Program-made: the position numbers and the translations under genes
From: Populus alba
Taxonomy: Eukaryota; Streptophyta; Magnoliopsida; Malpighiales; Salicaceae
Direction of reading: 5' to 3'
Assembly (NCBI RefSeq): GCF_005239225.2
Contig: NC_133297.1
Span: 17,720,147-17,784,146 of the forward strand
DNA length: 64,000 nt
The notes under the pieces: generated by a model
What the model saw: the letters and a program-made list of their open reading frames with translations, nothing else
Told to the model about the DNA's origin: nothing
The model's database searches: none
Shown here: piece after piece, positions 10,260-20,640 of the stretch
How positions within the stretch are numbered: the first letter of the stretch is position 1
How the letters are laid out: each line of letters begins with the position of its first letter

Positions 10260-11930
10260 CTACTCTATGTCTAGGTAAATTTCCTGCTGAATAAACTACT
10301 GAGCCTGTTCTTGTTATATCGAAAGGTGAATTATCTACTGAACTTACTTCTTGTTCATCCATTAATTCTACCGTTAAGCTTCCGGTTACTGTACTGATTG
10401 TATCAGTGAGTTCCTATTCTTAGATTTTCTTTCTTTCATAATAATATAGATACTCTTCTTCAGTTAATTGTTTGTTTATAAAATATCTGTCCGTCTAATT
10501 CCATTAATTCTTGTTCTGTTAAATTAGTCATTCCTGATTCTTTACGAAAAGCTATTCTATCTGTTACTAAATGAATATGAGCCAAATTCATTTCTATATC
10601 TGTCTCTTGATCTGAATCTATATCTCTAGCTAGTGTCTTACTATAGTCTGTAAACCTTACTGAAGTTTCTCCTCTATTATTTTTATAGGTTAAAGGTGAC
10701 TGTGGTGCTAATATACTCTCTCTTTTTATAAAATCATCTAATTTCCATTCTAAACCGGCTAAATCTTCTGCACTATACTTGGTTGGTTTTATCATTTTTA
10801 AACCTTTATTTCCTAACATTCCTACTACATCATCAACTCTCAAATCTGTATCTAGTATTACTACTTCCCATTTTTCCTAGGAATCCAATACACAGTAATA
10901 AATTATTGCCTTTAGATTGTTCAAATCCTTTAGTCTGAATTCCTATTTTTATATGATCTGTGAAGTCTTTCATATCTAATAAGAAATCTGGACTACAACA
11001 TAAGAATCCTCTGTTTTCATTCAAATCTAGCTCTTGATGGATCTTGCCATCTATCATCATAAATACATATCATTACCTTAGCTCCTATATGTTTTCTAAC
11101 CATACTTTTAACTCCTATAGTTATCATTCCTAGATGCATTAGGTTATATTCTTCTCTTTTTAATTCTTTTCCTGCATCTGACGAAATAAGATTGACATTT
11201 ACTGTGTCATTACCACAGCAACTTATTGTTACTTCTCTATTATGCTTATAAAACCCTGTTTTTATTGCAAAAGTACCTGGTGAACCATATAAAGCTCTAG
11301 CTCTCATGGTTCATACATTATGATTTACAAAAGAATTATAATCTTGATCTACATCTACAACTCCGTCTAATTGAACATCTTCTCTTGTTCTATTTCTACT
11401 AAATTATATATCTATTATACCACCTGTACCACTTGTACTAGCCCCTGAAGTGTTGTGTCTATTTTCTTGTATAGTTCTACTAGTGCCTGTGAAGGGTCTA
11501 AAATTACTCATTTTGTGTCTGAAGTAAATCCTGGGATAATCTTATATTTGCTATCTTTAGGCTGTACTGCTATAAAATTCCAAGCTGGCTGGGTTTTAAT
11601 CTTTTTAGGTCCTTTATCTGAAGAATCTATTTTAAAATTGTCTAACTCAGTAGATGTTTCTGATATAGCTATGTCCTGTTTTTTCTTTTTAATCTCCTTT
11701 TCTTGACTTTTAATGATTTCTGCTAACGTTCTTTCTGATTCTTCTGTTTCACTTAGCCTAGTTTTTAGTCTTTTGATAGTGTTTGGTAATTCAGAATCAT
11801 CAGTTGTTATTTCTTTACCTTTACTATTATTTTTACTTCTTTTTCAATATTAACAACTCTGTTTTCTAATAGTGAAATTCTAGCTCCTAATTTGATTAGT
11901 AATTCTGATAATTCTAATATTAAAGCCTGA
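10260..11930 (-). pseudogene. Endogenous caulimovirid-like remnant: coiled coil plus 30K-type movement protein
   Basis: Read on the minus strand from the gap, a heptad-rich segment (about 11930-11700) is followed by a linker. Then come three overlapping frames (11307-11017, 11060-10833, 10843-10460) that together resemble a single 30K-superfamily movement protein, the class used by Caulimoviridae for cell-to-cell passage. The frames are joined only across one-base shifts near 11040 and 10840, so the gene is dead as written. No reverse transcriptase of this unit is visible, and its upstream part is lost in the N gap. The family call rests on remembered pattern resemblance. A retroelement-borne homolog of the movement-protein fold is the main alternative. 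Confidence 0.5.
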
Positions 11931-12430
11931 NNNNNNNNNNNNNNNNNNNNNNNNNNNNNNNNNNNNNNNNNNNNNNNNNNNNNNNNNNNNNNNNNNNNNN
12001 NNNNNNNNNNNNNNNNNNNNNNNNNNNNNNNNNNNNNNNNNNNNNNNNNNNNNNNNNNNNNNNNNNNNNNNNNNNNNNNNNNNNNNNNNNNNNNNNNNNN
12101 NNNNNNNNNNNNNNNNNNNNNNNNNNNNNNNNNNNNNNNNNNNNNNNNNNNNNNNNNNNNNNNNNNNNNNNNNNNNNNNNNNNNNNNNNNNNNNNNNNNN
12201 NNNNNNNNNNNNNNNNNNNNNNNNNNNNNNNNNNNNNNNNNNNNNNNNNNNNNNNNNNNNNNNNNNNNNNNNNNNNNNNNNNNNNNNNNNNNNNNNNNNN
12301 NNNNNNNNNNNNNNNNNNNNNNNNNNNNNNNNNNNNNNNNNNNNNNNNNNNNNNNNNNNNNNNNNNNNNNNNNNNNNNNNNNNNNNNNNNNNNNNNNNNN
12401 NNNNNNNNNNNNNNNNNNNNNNNNNNNNNN
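11931..12430. other. Assembly gap (500 N)
   Basis: There are exactly 500 unknown bases, probably a placeholder size. The left side is a minus-strand viral-like remnant and the right side is the end of a plus-strand protease. The 5' LTR, gag and most of the protease of the plus-strand element are missing, so the join may hide several kilobases. Confidence 1.
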
Positions 12431-15400
12431 ACTGATGAAGCTATCATTTGGAAACATGACATTGGAGATGAATATTTTCAACATTTACAAGCAACCTGGA
12501 GATGATAATGATTTACAGGAAGTTGACTTTATTGAAAAATTAGTTCATGATCAATTTCAAACCACTTCTAGTGAAACTGAGATTGATGAATCTGATGATT
12601 TGCAAATGGTCTACTTTCAGGAATCAAAGGCATGCAATTGGAGACCACAAATTGAAGAATTGCCACCACGATCAATTGAGCCCATACCTTCAAGTGTTCA
12701 ACCACCAAAACCTGAATTGAAGCCGTTACCATTTAATCTCAAATACTCATTTTTGGGAGAAAATGAAACTTTTCCGGTAATAATCTCGTCCAAACTTAAT
12801 GCGCATCAAGAAGGTAAGTTATTACAGACTTTGAAAATGCACAAAAATGCATTAGGATGGACCATAGCTGACATAAAAGGAATTAGCCCTTTGATTTGCA
12901 CACACAGGATTTATTTGGAGGAAAATGCTAAAACCATCTAGAGAAATGCAACGAAGGCTTAATCCTAATATGAAAGAAGTAGTGAAAAATGAAGTCATTA
13001 AGCTTCTAGATAATGGAATTATTTATCCTATTTCTGACAGCAAATGGGTAAGTCCTACCCAAGTTGTACCCAAAAAGTCTGGAGTCACTGTGATATACAA
13101 ATGAGAAAAATGAGTTAATTCCAACTAGGACTGTTACGGGTTGGCGCATGTGCATTGACTTAGGAAACTTAATTCAATGACTAGAAAAGATCATTTCCCT
13201 TTACCTTTCATGGACCAAATCCTAGAAAGAGTTGCAGGTCATGAATTTTATTGTTTCCTAGATGGTTATTCAGGTTACAATCAAATTGAAATTGCATTGG
13301 AAGATCAAGAGAAGACTACTTTCACATGTCCATTTGGTACTTTTGCATATCGAAGGATGCCTTTTGGATTATGTAATGCACCAGCCACGTTTCAAAGATG
13401 CATGCTTAGCATATTCAGTGATATGGTTTGAACGTTTTCTTGAAATTTTTATGGATGATTTTTCTGTTTTTGGTGATTCATTTGATGATTGTTTGACTAA
13501 CTTAGAAAAGGTTTTGAGCAGGTGTGAAGAGAAGAATCTTGTACTGAATTGGGAAAAATGTCACTTTATGGTAACAAACGGCATTGTACTTGGTCACATT
13601 GTTTCATCGAAAGGAATTGAGGTTGACAAATCTAAAATCGAGTTAATTGCCAACTTACCAACACCAAAATCTGTTAAAGATGTTAGATCATTCTTAGGAC
13701 ATGCTGGTTTTTACAGAAGGTTCATCAAAGATTTTAGTGTAATATTCTAAGCCCTTGAGTAACCTTCTAACAAAGGATAATATTTTTGAATGGACTGAAC
13801 ATTGTGAGGAAGCCTTTGTTAAACTTAAAAACTTGCTTACTTCTGCTCCTGTCATTCAACCTCCTGATTGGTCATTACCTTTTGAAATAATGTGTGACGC
13901 TAGTGATTATGTCGTGGGTGCTGTCTTGGGACAAAGGAAAGATAAGAAACCTTATGTGATTTACTATGCAAGTAAAACTTTAAATAGTGCTCAAATGAAT
14001 TACACTACCACTGAAAAAGAATTACTTGCAGTAGTATTTGCATGTGACAAGTTCAGATCTTATCTTGTTGGCTCACCTGTTGTTGTTTTTAGTGATCATG
14101 CAGCATTGAATATCTTCTCTCTAAGAAAGATTCTAAGGCTAGATTGGTGCGGTGGATTTTGTTACTTCAAGAATTTGATATCACAATCAAAGACAAGAAA
14201 GGCACCGAAAATGTTGTCGCGGATCATTTGTCAAGATTGACAACCGATTCGAGATCTGACATTACACCAATCGATGACTACTTTCCTGATGAATCTTTAT
14301 TTTCTGTCTCTACGATGCCTTGGTTTGCTAATATTGTTAATTTTCTTGTTTCAGGACAATTGCCAGCTCATTGGAGTACCCAAGACAAAAGAAAGTTCTT
14401 GAACGAAGTGAAGAACTTTTATTGGGATGACCCTTATTTATTCAAATATTGTCCTGATCAAATATTTCGAAGATGCATTCCTGACAATGAGGTAAGTAGT
14501 GTCATTAAATTTTGTCATTCTGAGGCATGTGGGGGTCATTTCTCATCAAGAAAGACAACTGCAAAAATCTTACAAAGTGGATTCTATTGGCCCACCATGT
14601 TCAAAGACTCACATGCATTCTGTAAGATTTTGTGAAAATTGTCAAAAGTTGGGATCTATTTCGAAACGTCACATGATGCCTTTAAATCCTATTCTTGTCA
14701 TTGAGATCTTTGATTGTTGGGGTATAGATTTCATGGGTCCATTTCCTCCATCATTTGGTTTCTTGTACATATTGGTCGCAGTAGATTATGTTTCAAAATG
14801 GATAGAGGCAATTCCAAGTCGAACCAATGATCACAAAATAGTGATAAAGTTTTTGAAAGAAAACATTTTAAGTCGATTTGGAATCCCTCGAGCCATGATA
14901 AGTGATGGTGGAACACACTTTTGCAACAAGCCATTTGAGTCTTTAATGAAGAAATATGGAATCACACATAAAGTTGCCACCCCTTATCATCCTCAGACAA
15001 GTGGACAAGTAGAGCTTGCTAATAGGGAGATCAAACAGATCTTGGAGAAAACAGTGAACTCTAATAGGAAAGACTGGTCTTTAAGACTTAATGATGCACT
15101 TTGGGCTTATCGAACTGCTTATAAAACATCATTAGGTATGTCACCTTATAGACTAGTCTATGGAAAACCATGTCACTTGCCTGTGGAAATTGAACATAAA
15201 GCTTATTGGGCTATTAAAGCTTTGAATTCAAGCCTTGATGATGCTAGTCAACTGCGAAAATTGCAAATAAATGAGCTTGAGGAAATAAGAAATGATGCAT
15301 ATGACAATTCAAAAATTCATAAAGCAAGAATTAAAGAGTTTCATGACAAGAAAATACTGAGAAAAACATTCAACGTTGGTCAAAAAGTCTTGCTTTATAA

Positions 15401-15614
15401 TTCTCGACTCCATTTATTTCCTGGAAAACTAAGATCAAGATGGACCGGTCCTTTTATTGTGAAGCATGTGTATCCATATGGGGCCTGTGATATTGAGAAT
15501 CCAAAGAATGGCAATGTTTTCAAGGTAAATGGGCATCGTTTGAAAGTTTATTTAGACAATTTTTCGGTTGAAAATGACTCTATTGAATTGAGTGATCCTG
15601 TATATAAAGATTGA
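12431..15614 (+). pseudogene. pol: Pol polyprotein: protease end, RT, RNase H, integrase; frameshifted
   Basis: This would copy element RNA into DNA and integrate it. The protease C-terminus ends near 12500. The RT spans about 12760-13750, with the substrate-binding block 'RRMPFGLCNAPATFQ' (13355-13400) and catalytic FMDD at about 13450. RNase H covers about 13850-14230, with 'CDASDYVVGAVLGQ' and 'DHLSR'. The integrase runs from about 14500 to 15614, with an HHCC finger, core Asp residues in 'WGIDFMG' and 'ISDGGTHF', a Glu in '[11 protein letters not shown]', and a C-terminal 'WTGPF' block. At least five one-base shifts break the frame, near 12932, 13430, 13748, 14108 and 14625, several at short homopolymers. 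The domain content and the 'WTIADIKGISP' block point to Athila-type elements. It cannot produce a full polyprotein as read. Confidence 0.9.
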
Positions 15615-15817
15615 TTATTTTTCTCACATTGTTTTGTGTTTTGTTGTATCTATTGTTTTGCTAGTCTCTCTTTCACCCCGGTCAAATGGCGGATAACGGT
15701 ACTCCGTGACTTAAGTCGGTTCTTTCAGTTTCCCAAATAACTGATATCTGTATATGTTTGTATAATTCTTAGCTCTTTCTTCCTTCTTTGAATCGCTTCT
15801 CTAATTCTCTTTTGAAA

Positions 15818-16208
15818 ATGGACACCACTCTTGAAAAGTTGAAAAGGTATTTTCCCGCTTTGCCTCCAAATGCGATTAATAAAATTTACCGTGCTAGGTG
15901 TGCAAGATTGAGGTTGTTAATGAATCATGGAATTCCTGAAGATATCCGTTGGTTAATTGAAGCAAAGGTTCGATTATCAGGTGAGTCATCCAATTCTTTC
16001 ATTTCACACATGCCTGGAACAGGTAAAAGCACTTTTGCAAAAGAAACGTCGTGCAAAACGACTGAAAGTCTGTCACAGATGTGCCAGATGGAACTTGTAA
16101 TGCAAACATGTCGTTCTTTAGGAATGGTATCTGTAAAACCGTGAAGATAAGATACAATTCATTAAAAGATGGCCTGAGTAAGGGGTCTTTAGATAATCTT
16201 TGTTGACC
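15818..16208 (+). pseudogene. Small basic ORF with cysteine motif, carlavirus NABP-like
   Basis: It starts at ATG 15818 (MDTTLEK), about 200 bp after pol. The first about 70 residues are a helical, basic region. It continues with 'GTGKST', a Lys/Arg cluster and a C-H-R-C motif followed by further Cys residues. The frame is broken once near 16035 and again near 16100. The arrangement of basic cluster directly before CxxC resembles the nucleic-acid-binding protein of carlaviruses (Carla_C4 family). That is a resemblance recalled from memory, not a search result. The position between pol and the 3' LTR is where Athila elements often carry an extra ORF. 'GTGKST' also looks like a P-loop, but no other NTPase motif follows. 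Confidence 0.45.
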
Positions 16209-16463
16209 CTTGAGACGCATCCTAGTGGAGATGTACATCGTGTAATTCATGATTTATGGCCACAATTCCATAAAGAACATGATCGACTTAGTCTTGGGAA
16301 TCTGACTAAAAAAGACCCTGTTTGCCAGTTTTTTAAGAAAAACTGGATGGGAAGCCTATCCCCGACCCATAGAGGGGCGTTTAAGCCGTTCTTGGACGTA
16401 AACCGAGGGGAAGATGTGAGCCACAATCACAACTACCTGTACATACATGCTTTTTCAAAATAA
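16209..16463 (+). other. Unidentified coding-like stretch
   Basis: An open frame of about 85 codons reaches a TAA at 16461, without a convincing start codon (ATG 16231 is internal). It includes 'NWMGSLSPTHRGAFKPFL'. I do not recognise it. It may be the second half of the preceding element ORF, since its frame is reached by one more small shift, or part of a captured transcript. Confidence 0.3.
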
Positions 16464-16548
16464 ATAATTAATAAAGAGAGAGAGAGAGTTTGTGAGACTA
16501 CAGCTGGCCTACATATAGGTGGTATGATTGCATTTTCACTTTTTCATC

Positions 16549-16555
16549 TATAAAT
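16549..16555 (+). promoter_or_regulatory. Possible TATA box before the LOG copy
   Basis: TATAAAT lies 72 bp before the LOG start codon and is followed by a CT-rich leader. A (GA)n tract precedes it at about 16475-16488. If real, the captured segment includes a core promoter, which would be odd for an mRNA-derived copy. It may equally be part of a long 5' UTR. Confidence 0.3.
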
Positions 16556-16620
16556 TCTTCTCTTCCTTCCCTTCATTTCTACTCATCCCATATATTCATC
16601 AAATATAGAAGTGTGTAGAA

Positions 16621-17276
16621 ATGGCAGGTTCCTCAAGTCATCATATAAGAAATATTTGTGTTTTCGGTGGATCCAGTTCTGGGAAAGGAAAAAGAGTTTT
16701 TTAGAATCAGCAAATCATCTTGGTCGGGTACTAGCTGAGAGAAAGATTCATTTAGTGTATGGGGGAGGCAGCCTTGGGTTAATGGGAGGTGTGTCAATGG
16801 CTGCATTTTTAGGAGGCAGTCAAGTTTTGGGGGTTGTCCCCAAAGCTTTAGCAAATGGGGACATCATTGGAAAAACAATTGGAGAAGAACTACAGGTCCC
16901 AACAATGTCTGACCGACTGAATACCATGTTTAACCATGCTGATGCCTTCATTGCCTTACCAGGTGGTCTGGGCACATTGGAAGAGATCTTTCATATTTCA
17001 TCTTGGCCCAACTGCACATTCACCATAAACCCATAGGTTTGTTAAATGTTAATGGTTTTTATGATAAGTTGCTGTCTTTCCTTGATCAAGCTGTGGAACA
17101 GGAATTTCTAACATCTTCGGCACGACGAATCATAATCTCTGCTGCTACTTGCTGAACAATTGATTGACCAACTACAATCTTTCATCCCTGTCATTGATCC
17201 CTGCATAAGTCGTCTAGATTGGTCAACTAAGGAAAGCCGTAAAAAGCTTAGATTAGATTTGAGCCTTCATCTGTGA
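16621..17276 (+). pseudogene. LOG-like: Intron-less LOG (cytokinin riboside 5'-monophosphate phosphoribohydrolase) copy inside a retrotransposon
   Basis: LOG enzymes release active cytokinin bases from their riboside monophosphates in the cytosol. The sequence follows the whole family from the N-terminal 'GGSSSGK' nucleotide-binding block, through 'LVYGGGSLGLMGGVS', to the hallmark 'PGGLGTLEE' at 16959-16985 and a C-terminal 'RLDLSLHL' before TGA at 17274. The length would be close to 215 residues, as usual. It is uninterrupted by introns, although plant LOG genes normally have several. That points to an RNA-derived copy. Three one-base shifts break it: near 16695, near 17006 (a missing G in a G run) and near 17151 (an extra T). 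It lies in sense orientation between pol and the 3' LTR, with element-like sequence on both sides. It resembles the LOGL10-like clade more than LOG1-8, though this is from memory. Enzyme activity is unlikely unless the shifts are sequencing errors. Confidence 0.85.
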
Positions 17277-17408
17277 AACCTTGTGTCTTTTGGTTTTTAT
17301 TAATAGCATATTATTTTGTTTTTGTTACTTCTTATGTTTGTTTAAGTGTATTTCAGGTTTGTCATTGTTCGCTGTTTCAGGTGATGTCTTCTATACTCTA
17401 TCTTTCTA

Positions 17409-17456
17409 CCTTCGAACATTGAGGACAATGTCTCGTTTTGGTTGGGGGGAGAGGGT
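17409..17456 (+). other. Conserved Athila 3' segment with purine tract
   Basis: The sequence has ACATTGAGGACAATG followed by a G-rich purine run. I associate this pairing with the region downstream of pol in Athila-type elements. It shows that the LOG copy is followed by element sequence. Confidence 0.5.
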
Positions 17457-17463
17457 AGTACTT

Positions 17464-17464
<1 letters not shown>

Positions 17465-17496
<32 letters not shown>
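17465..17496 (+). repeat. A32 tract
   Basis: This is an uninterrupted run of 32 A just after the G-rich segment. With the second tract at 17834-17864 it may be a fossil poly(A) tail or slippage product. Confidence 0.9.
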
Positions 17497-17498
<2 letters not shown>

Positions 17499-17832
17499 AC
17501 TTGCTAACTGTTTTTGCTATTATTAAAACCATTTGACAAAATTGTTATTAGGATGGCAGAGTATGGAATCAATTTTATTGACTCTAGAGACGCATCTTAG
17601 TAAGTTTCATTACCAAGGTCTATCATAATACTTCTTGAAATATTCAGGTTTACAAACTCTCACATTGTTATCACTTGATTCTGCTCATATACTCATTTAA
17701 CAAGTATTATTAAACCTTCATTTTCACAACACACACTTTAACATATGATTGTGGGTTGCACATTGGATTATTACAATAATTATGTTCTTTTGTTGAAGGT
17801 AACAACTAAGGGAAAAGGATAGTATATAATTT

Positions 17833-17833
<1 letters not shown>

Positions 17834-17864
<31 letters not shown>
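17834..17864 (+). repeat. A31 tract
   Basis: This is the second long A run in the same 3' region. The short context TTC before each tract is shared (CTTCAAAA and TTTCAAAA). Confidence 0.9.
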
Positions 17865-17867
<3 letters not shown>

Positions 17868-17930
17868 ATAGTATTGATGATAATAAAACGTGGATAAGTT
17901 TGGTTTCGTAGCCTCCCTAACCTAAAGCAA

Positions 17931-18170
17931 TTAAGCCCGAAGGGGTGTTTTAACACCTAATACCCTAAAGTCAACTGACTTGGGAGCTATTGGCCCAAAG
18001 CTTGTTACATGGGTTAAGGAGAAAAGCTTAAGGGAATCAAACATTGCACTATCTACGTATCAGTATCTGCAACCCGAGTTGTTAAGCTCGTAGGGGTGTC
18101 TCAACACCTAATGCCCTAAGATCAACTGGTCTGGGAGTCATTAGCCTAAAACTCGTTACATGGGTTAAAG
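17931..18170 (+). repeat. Two-copy tandem duplication in element 3' region
   Basis: Segments 17931-18019 and 18082-18170 are clearly similar, with a period of 151 bp. Both have 'TTAAGC.CG.AGGGGTGT', 'AACACCTAAT.CCCTAA' and 'GTTACATGGGTTAA'. Variable, tandemly repeated 3' untranslated regions are known in plant LTR retrotransposons. Confidence 0.8.
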
Positions 18171-18493
18171 ATACATTGTGTTTTAAGTTGTATGTGTATA
18201 TAAATAAAAAGAAAAAAAAAAATCCCAACCCAAGGAAGTTCACCTTAAACATTTGAACATAATATTGTTTTCTTCCAACAAAAGCCCCATCATCTATGTT
18301 TTCATTGAGCACACAAAAAAGAAAGTTTATTAATATCTTGTTTTACGAGTATGAAAGCAGGAATATAAATTTAATGAGAGTTTGTTTATCTGGATAGATT
18401 AATGGAAGTTGAATGATGAATGCCTTGCTTTGTGAAACTTGCAAATTGTTTCTCTAGGTTAACGCTTTAGATTACTAGGGACTAGTAATAAGC

Positions 18494-18506
18494 TGGTTGG
18501 GGGGTG
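18494..18506 (+). other. Polypurine tract
   Basis: GGTTGGGGGGTG directly precedes the LTR start TGATTAG at 18507. This is the expected primer position for plus-strand DNA synthesis. Confidence 0.7.
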
Positions 18507-20224
18507 TGATTAGTACTTAAAAGTGCATGTTTATCAAGGTTTTATATCATCATTTTGCACTTGAAGTATCAATAACTCCTTAACTAAAGCATGTTTTATA
18601 ATAACAAGTTTGATATTATAAGATACCTTAATTTATGGTAAATGCTCATTTTAAATGCAGGACTATCACATAAATAAAAGGATTGATTGATGAGTTTAAG
18701 CATTGAAAGTTAAAGGACAAAGAGATGGCCAAACTTAGAAAAGAGATGTCGGTTCAGTCCAAACCGGAACAGTGCTCGGTAATTGGATCATATCTGGAGC
18801 TCTAGATCTCGGATTTAGGTCCATTTTATATGGATGGAAAGGTAAAACATAGGCCTACAACTTTCATTTGGACACCAAGATCTAAGAAGGCCGTTTTCAA
18901 GTCCAAAATATAGGAACAACGAAGAAGTCCGAAGCTGTCCTGCAGCCCAAACACTATTTAGTGTTCAGCCCATATCTTGAGTTCTAGAAGTCCAAATGAC
19001 CTCATCTTTTTTTTTTTTGTTGGAAAGCTGAGACAATTTCCTAGAACATTCTTGAGGATTCTGGGCAAATTATGATGTTAGCAATGACGTCTTGATCAGA
19101 CAAGAAGATAAGGATTGTTATCTAGTCAAGATGTGGCCACCCACTCATCAATTAGTCAACAAATCAATAGTTCCAAATTTTGGCCTATAAAAGGAGGCAC
19201 TTACCATGTATTGAGGCATCTTGGTGTTCAGATCAAGATCATGCTCTTGCTTTCTCTCTTTGTATTGCTTATGTCTTGCTTTCATTAATATCAAGTTTAT
19301 GCACTTCATTTCCTTTCCTTTGTCTAGTTAACTTCTTTCTCATTTATGTTCTTGTCTTGCTCATTTATGTTTCTTTCTTTTATTATGTCTAGCTAAGTTA
19401 ATTATGTCAAGGTGAAAAGGGTACACTAATGGTGTAAGAACAAGTATAATATAAACTTAACATGGACCTTAACGTTGGATACTAACATGTTTTATATTTG
19501 TTATCTTGTTCACTTTAATACTTTGCTTGTTAAATGGTTAATCTAGATTTATGTTGTGTAACACTTGGTACAACAAATACTTTGGCACTTTCATAGCCCA
19601 TACTGTATGGTTTAACCGACACCTGAGCTATGAAAGGAACTTGATTTGTTGTTAACATAAGTTATAATCATGAATGCCTACCAACATTTACAAGTATTAG
19701 CTTTATTCGAATAAGATAATTAATGTAATCATGTTAAACAATTTATAATCTGATTGGAACCTCCTTTATGTGTGGTTTCCAATTGAGTAATAAGAGTTTA
19801 TATTATACTTGTTTGAAGTACCATTAGTGGATCCTCTAACCTTGACATTTGTTTTTATCATTGTTTAATCCTTACGTTAATCTTTTATCTCAAAGTTCTC
19901 ATTAATTTCTTCATCTTCTGTTATTATTATTATTATCATTGTTATTATTATTATTATTTACATTCTGTTATATTATATAATATATATCTTTGATCTTTTC
20001 ATAAAGTCAGTATATAGGCTGGAAACCTGTGACCCGATCTTTAGATCATTCTCAGGTATAACAACGCCACGTACTGAGTATTATTATTGTTGTTGTTGTT
20101 ATTGTCTTGTTATTTATAATTTATACAATTAACCTCTCTGTGGTTCGACCCCGGTCTTGCCGGGTTATTTATTACTTCGACACTCCTGCACTTGGGAAGA
20201 GACATCAAGCTTTTGGTCGTGTCA
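18507..20224 (+). repeat. 3' LTR of Athila-like element A2 (1718 bp)
   Basis: It begins TGATTAGTACTT and ends GTCGTGTCA. It matches the minus-strand LTR at 1935-3900 and the two solo LTRs along its length, including the TATA context at 19186-19194 and the segment '...CCACGTACTGAG...' near 20065. Confidence 0.9.
19186..19194 (+). promoter_or_regulatory. LTR TATA box
   Basis: TATAAAAGG lies in the conserved context GGCCTATAAAAGGAGGC. Being in the 3' LTR, it could drive read-out transcription toward 20225. Confidence 0.65.
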
Positions 20225-20319
20225 ATGATGAATGAGGAGGAAAGAACAGACCATTTACTACTTGATCAAGAAGTTCAATGATTATGAATCCCAATATACT
20301 ATAATAAAAGGTTACGTTG

Positions 20320-20640
20320 TGCATTGATTCAGAGTGAAAAAAGACTCAGGTAGTATATATTGTATTACACGACCTGATTGATCTTATAATTGGATTCACT
20401 TAAAAACATTTGTGAAAAGCCCTATTTTTCAAGTAAAATAGTAAGGTGGAAAGTGATGTTGGTGGAATACGATGTTGTCTATATAACAAGGATGTAAAAG
20501 GGAGCATGATTCTTAACCATTTAGCAGATAATGTTGTGGAAGATTATGAGCCACTAAATTTTGACCTTCTCGATGAGGATGTATGTAACGACTTGAAATT
20601 TCCATGTAACTTTCATACTTATAATCATCATGTCTGAGTA
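20320..20640 (+). pseudogene. Tat-lineage Pol fragment (end of RNase H)
   Basis: A degraded frame ends in a block like 'EDYEPLNFDLLDEDV'. The same block is found in the better-preserved copies near 23045 and on the minus strand near 42690, where it follows RNase H of Tat-type elements. No domain is complete, and the sequence after 20640 is unrelated. Confidence 0.65.

Larger units (their letters stand above)
12431..20224 (+). mobile_element. Athila-like Ty3/gypsy retrotransposon, 3' part (copy A2) with captured gene
   Basis: The order is the end of the protease, reverse transcriptase, RNase H, integrase (12431-15614), then a small basic ORF (15818-16208), an unidentified coding-like stretch (to 16463), a LOG gene copy (16621-17276), a conserved 3' segment with two A tracts and a tandem duplication (17400-18170), a purine tract and the 3' LTR (18507-20224). 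RT-RNase H-integrase order marks Ty3/gypsy. The 5' half is lost in the gap. The 3' flank begins ATGAT at 20225, but the matching 5' target repeat is unavailable. Confidence 0.85.

Noticed and set aside
11807..12484. 225-codon minus-strand frame
   Set aside because: Most of it is unknown residues across the N gap. Only the short coiled-coil end is real sequence.
16021..16032. GTGKST as a P-loop NTPase
   Set aside because: No Walker B or other NTPase motif follows, and the basic cluster and CxxC fit a nucleic-acid-binding protein better.
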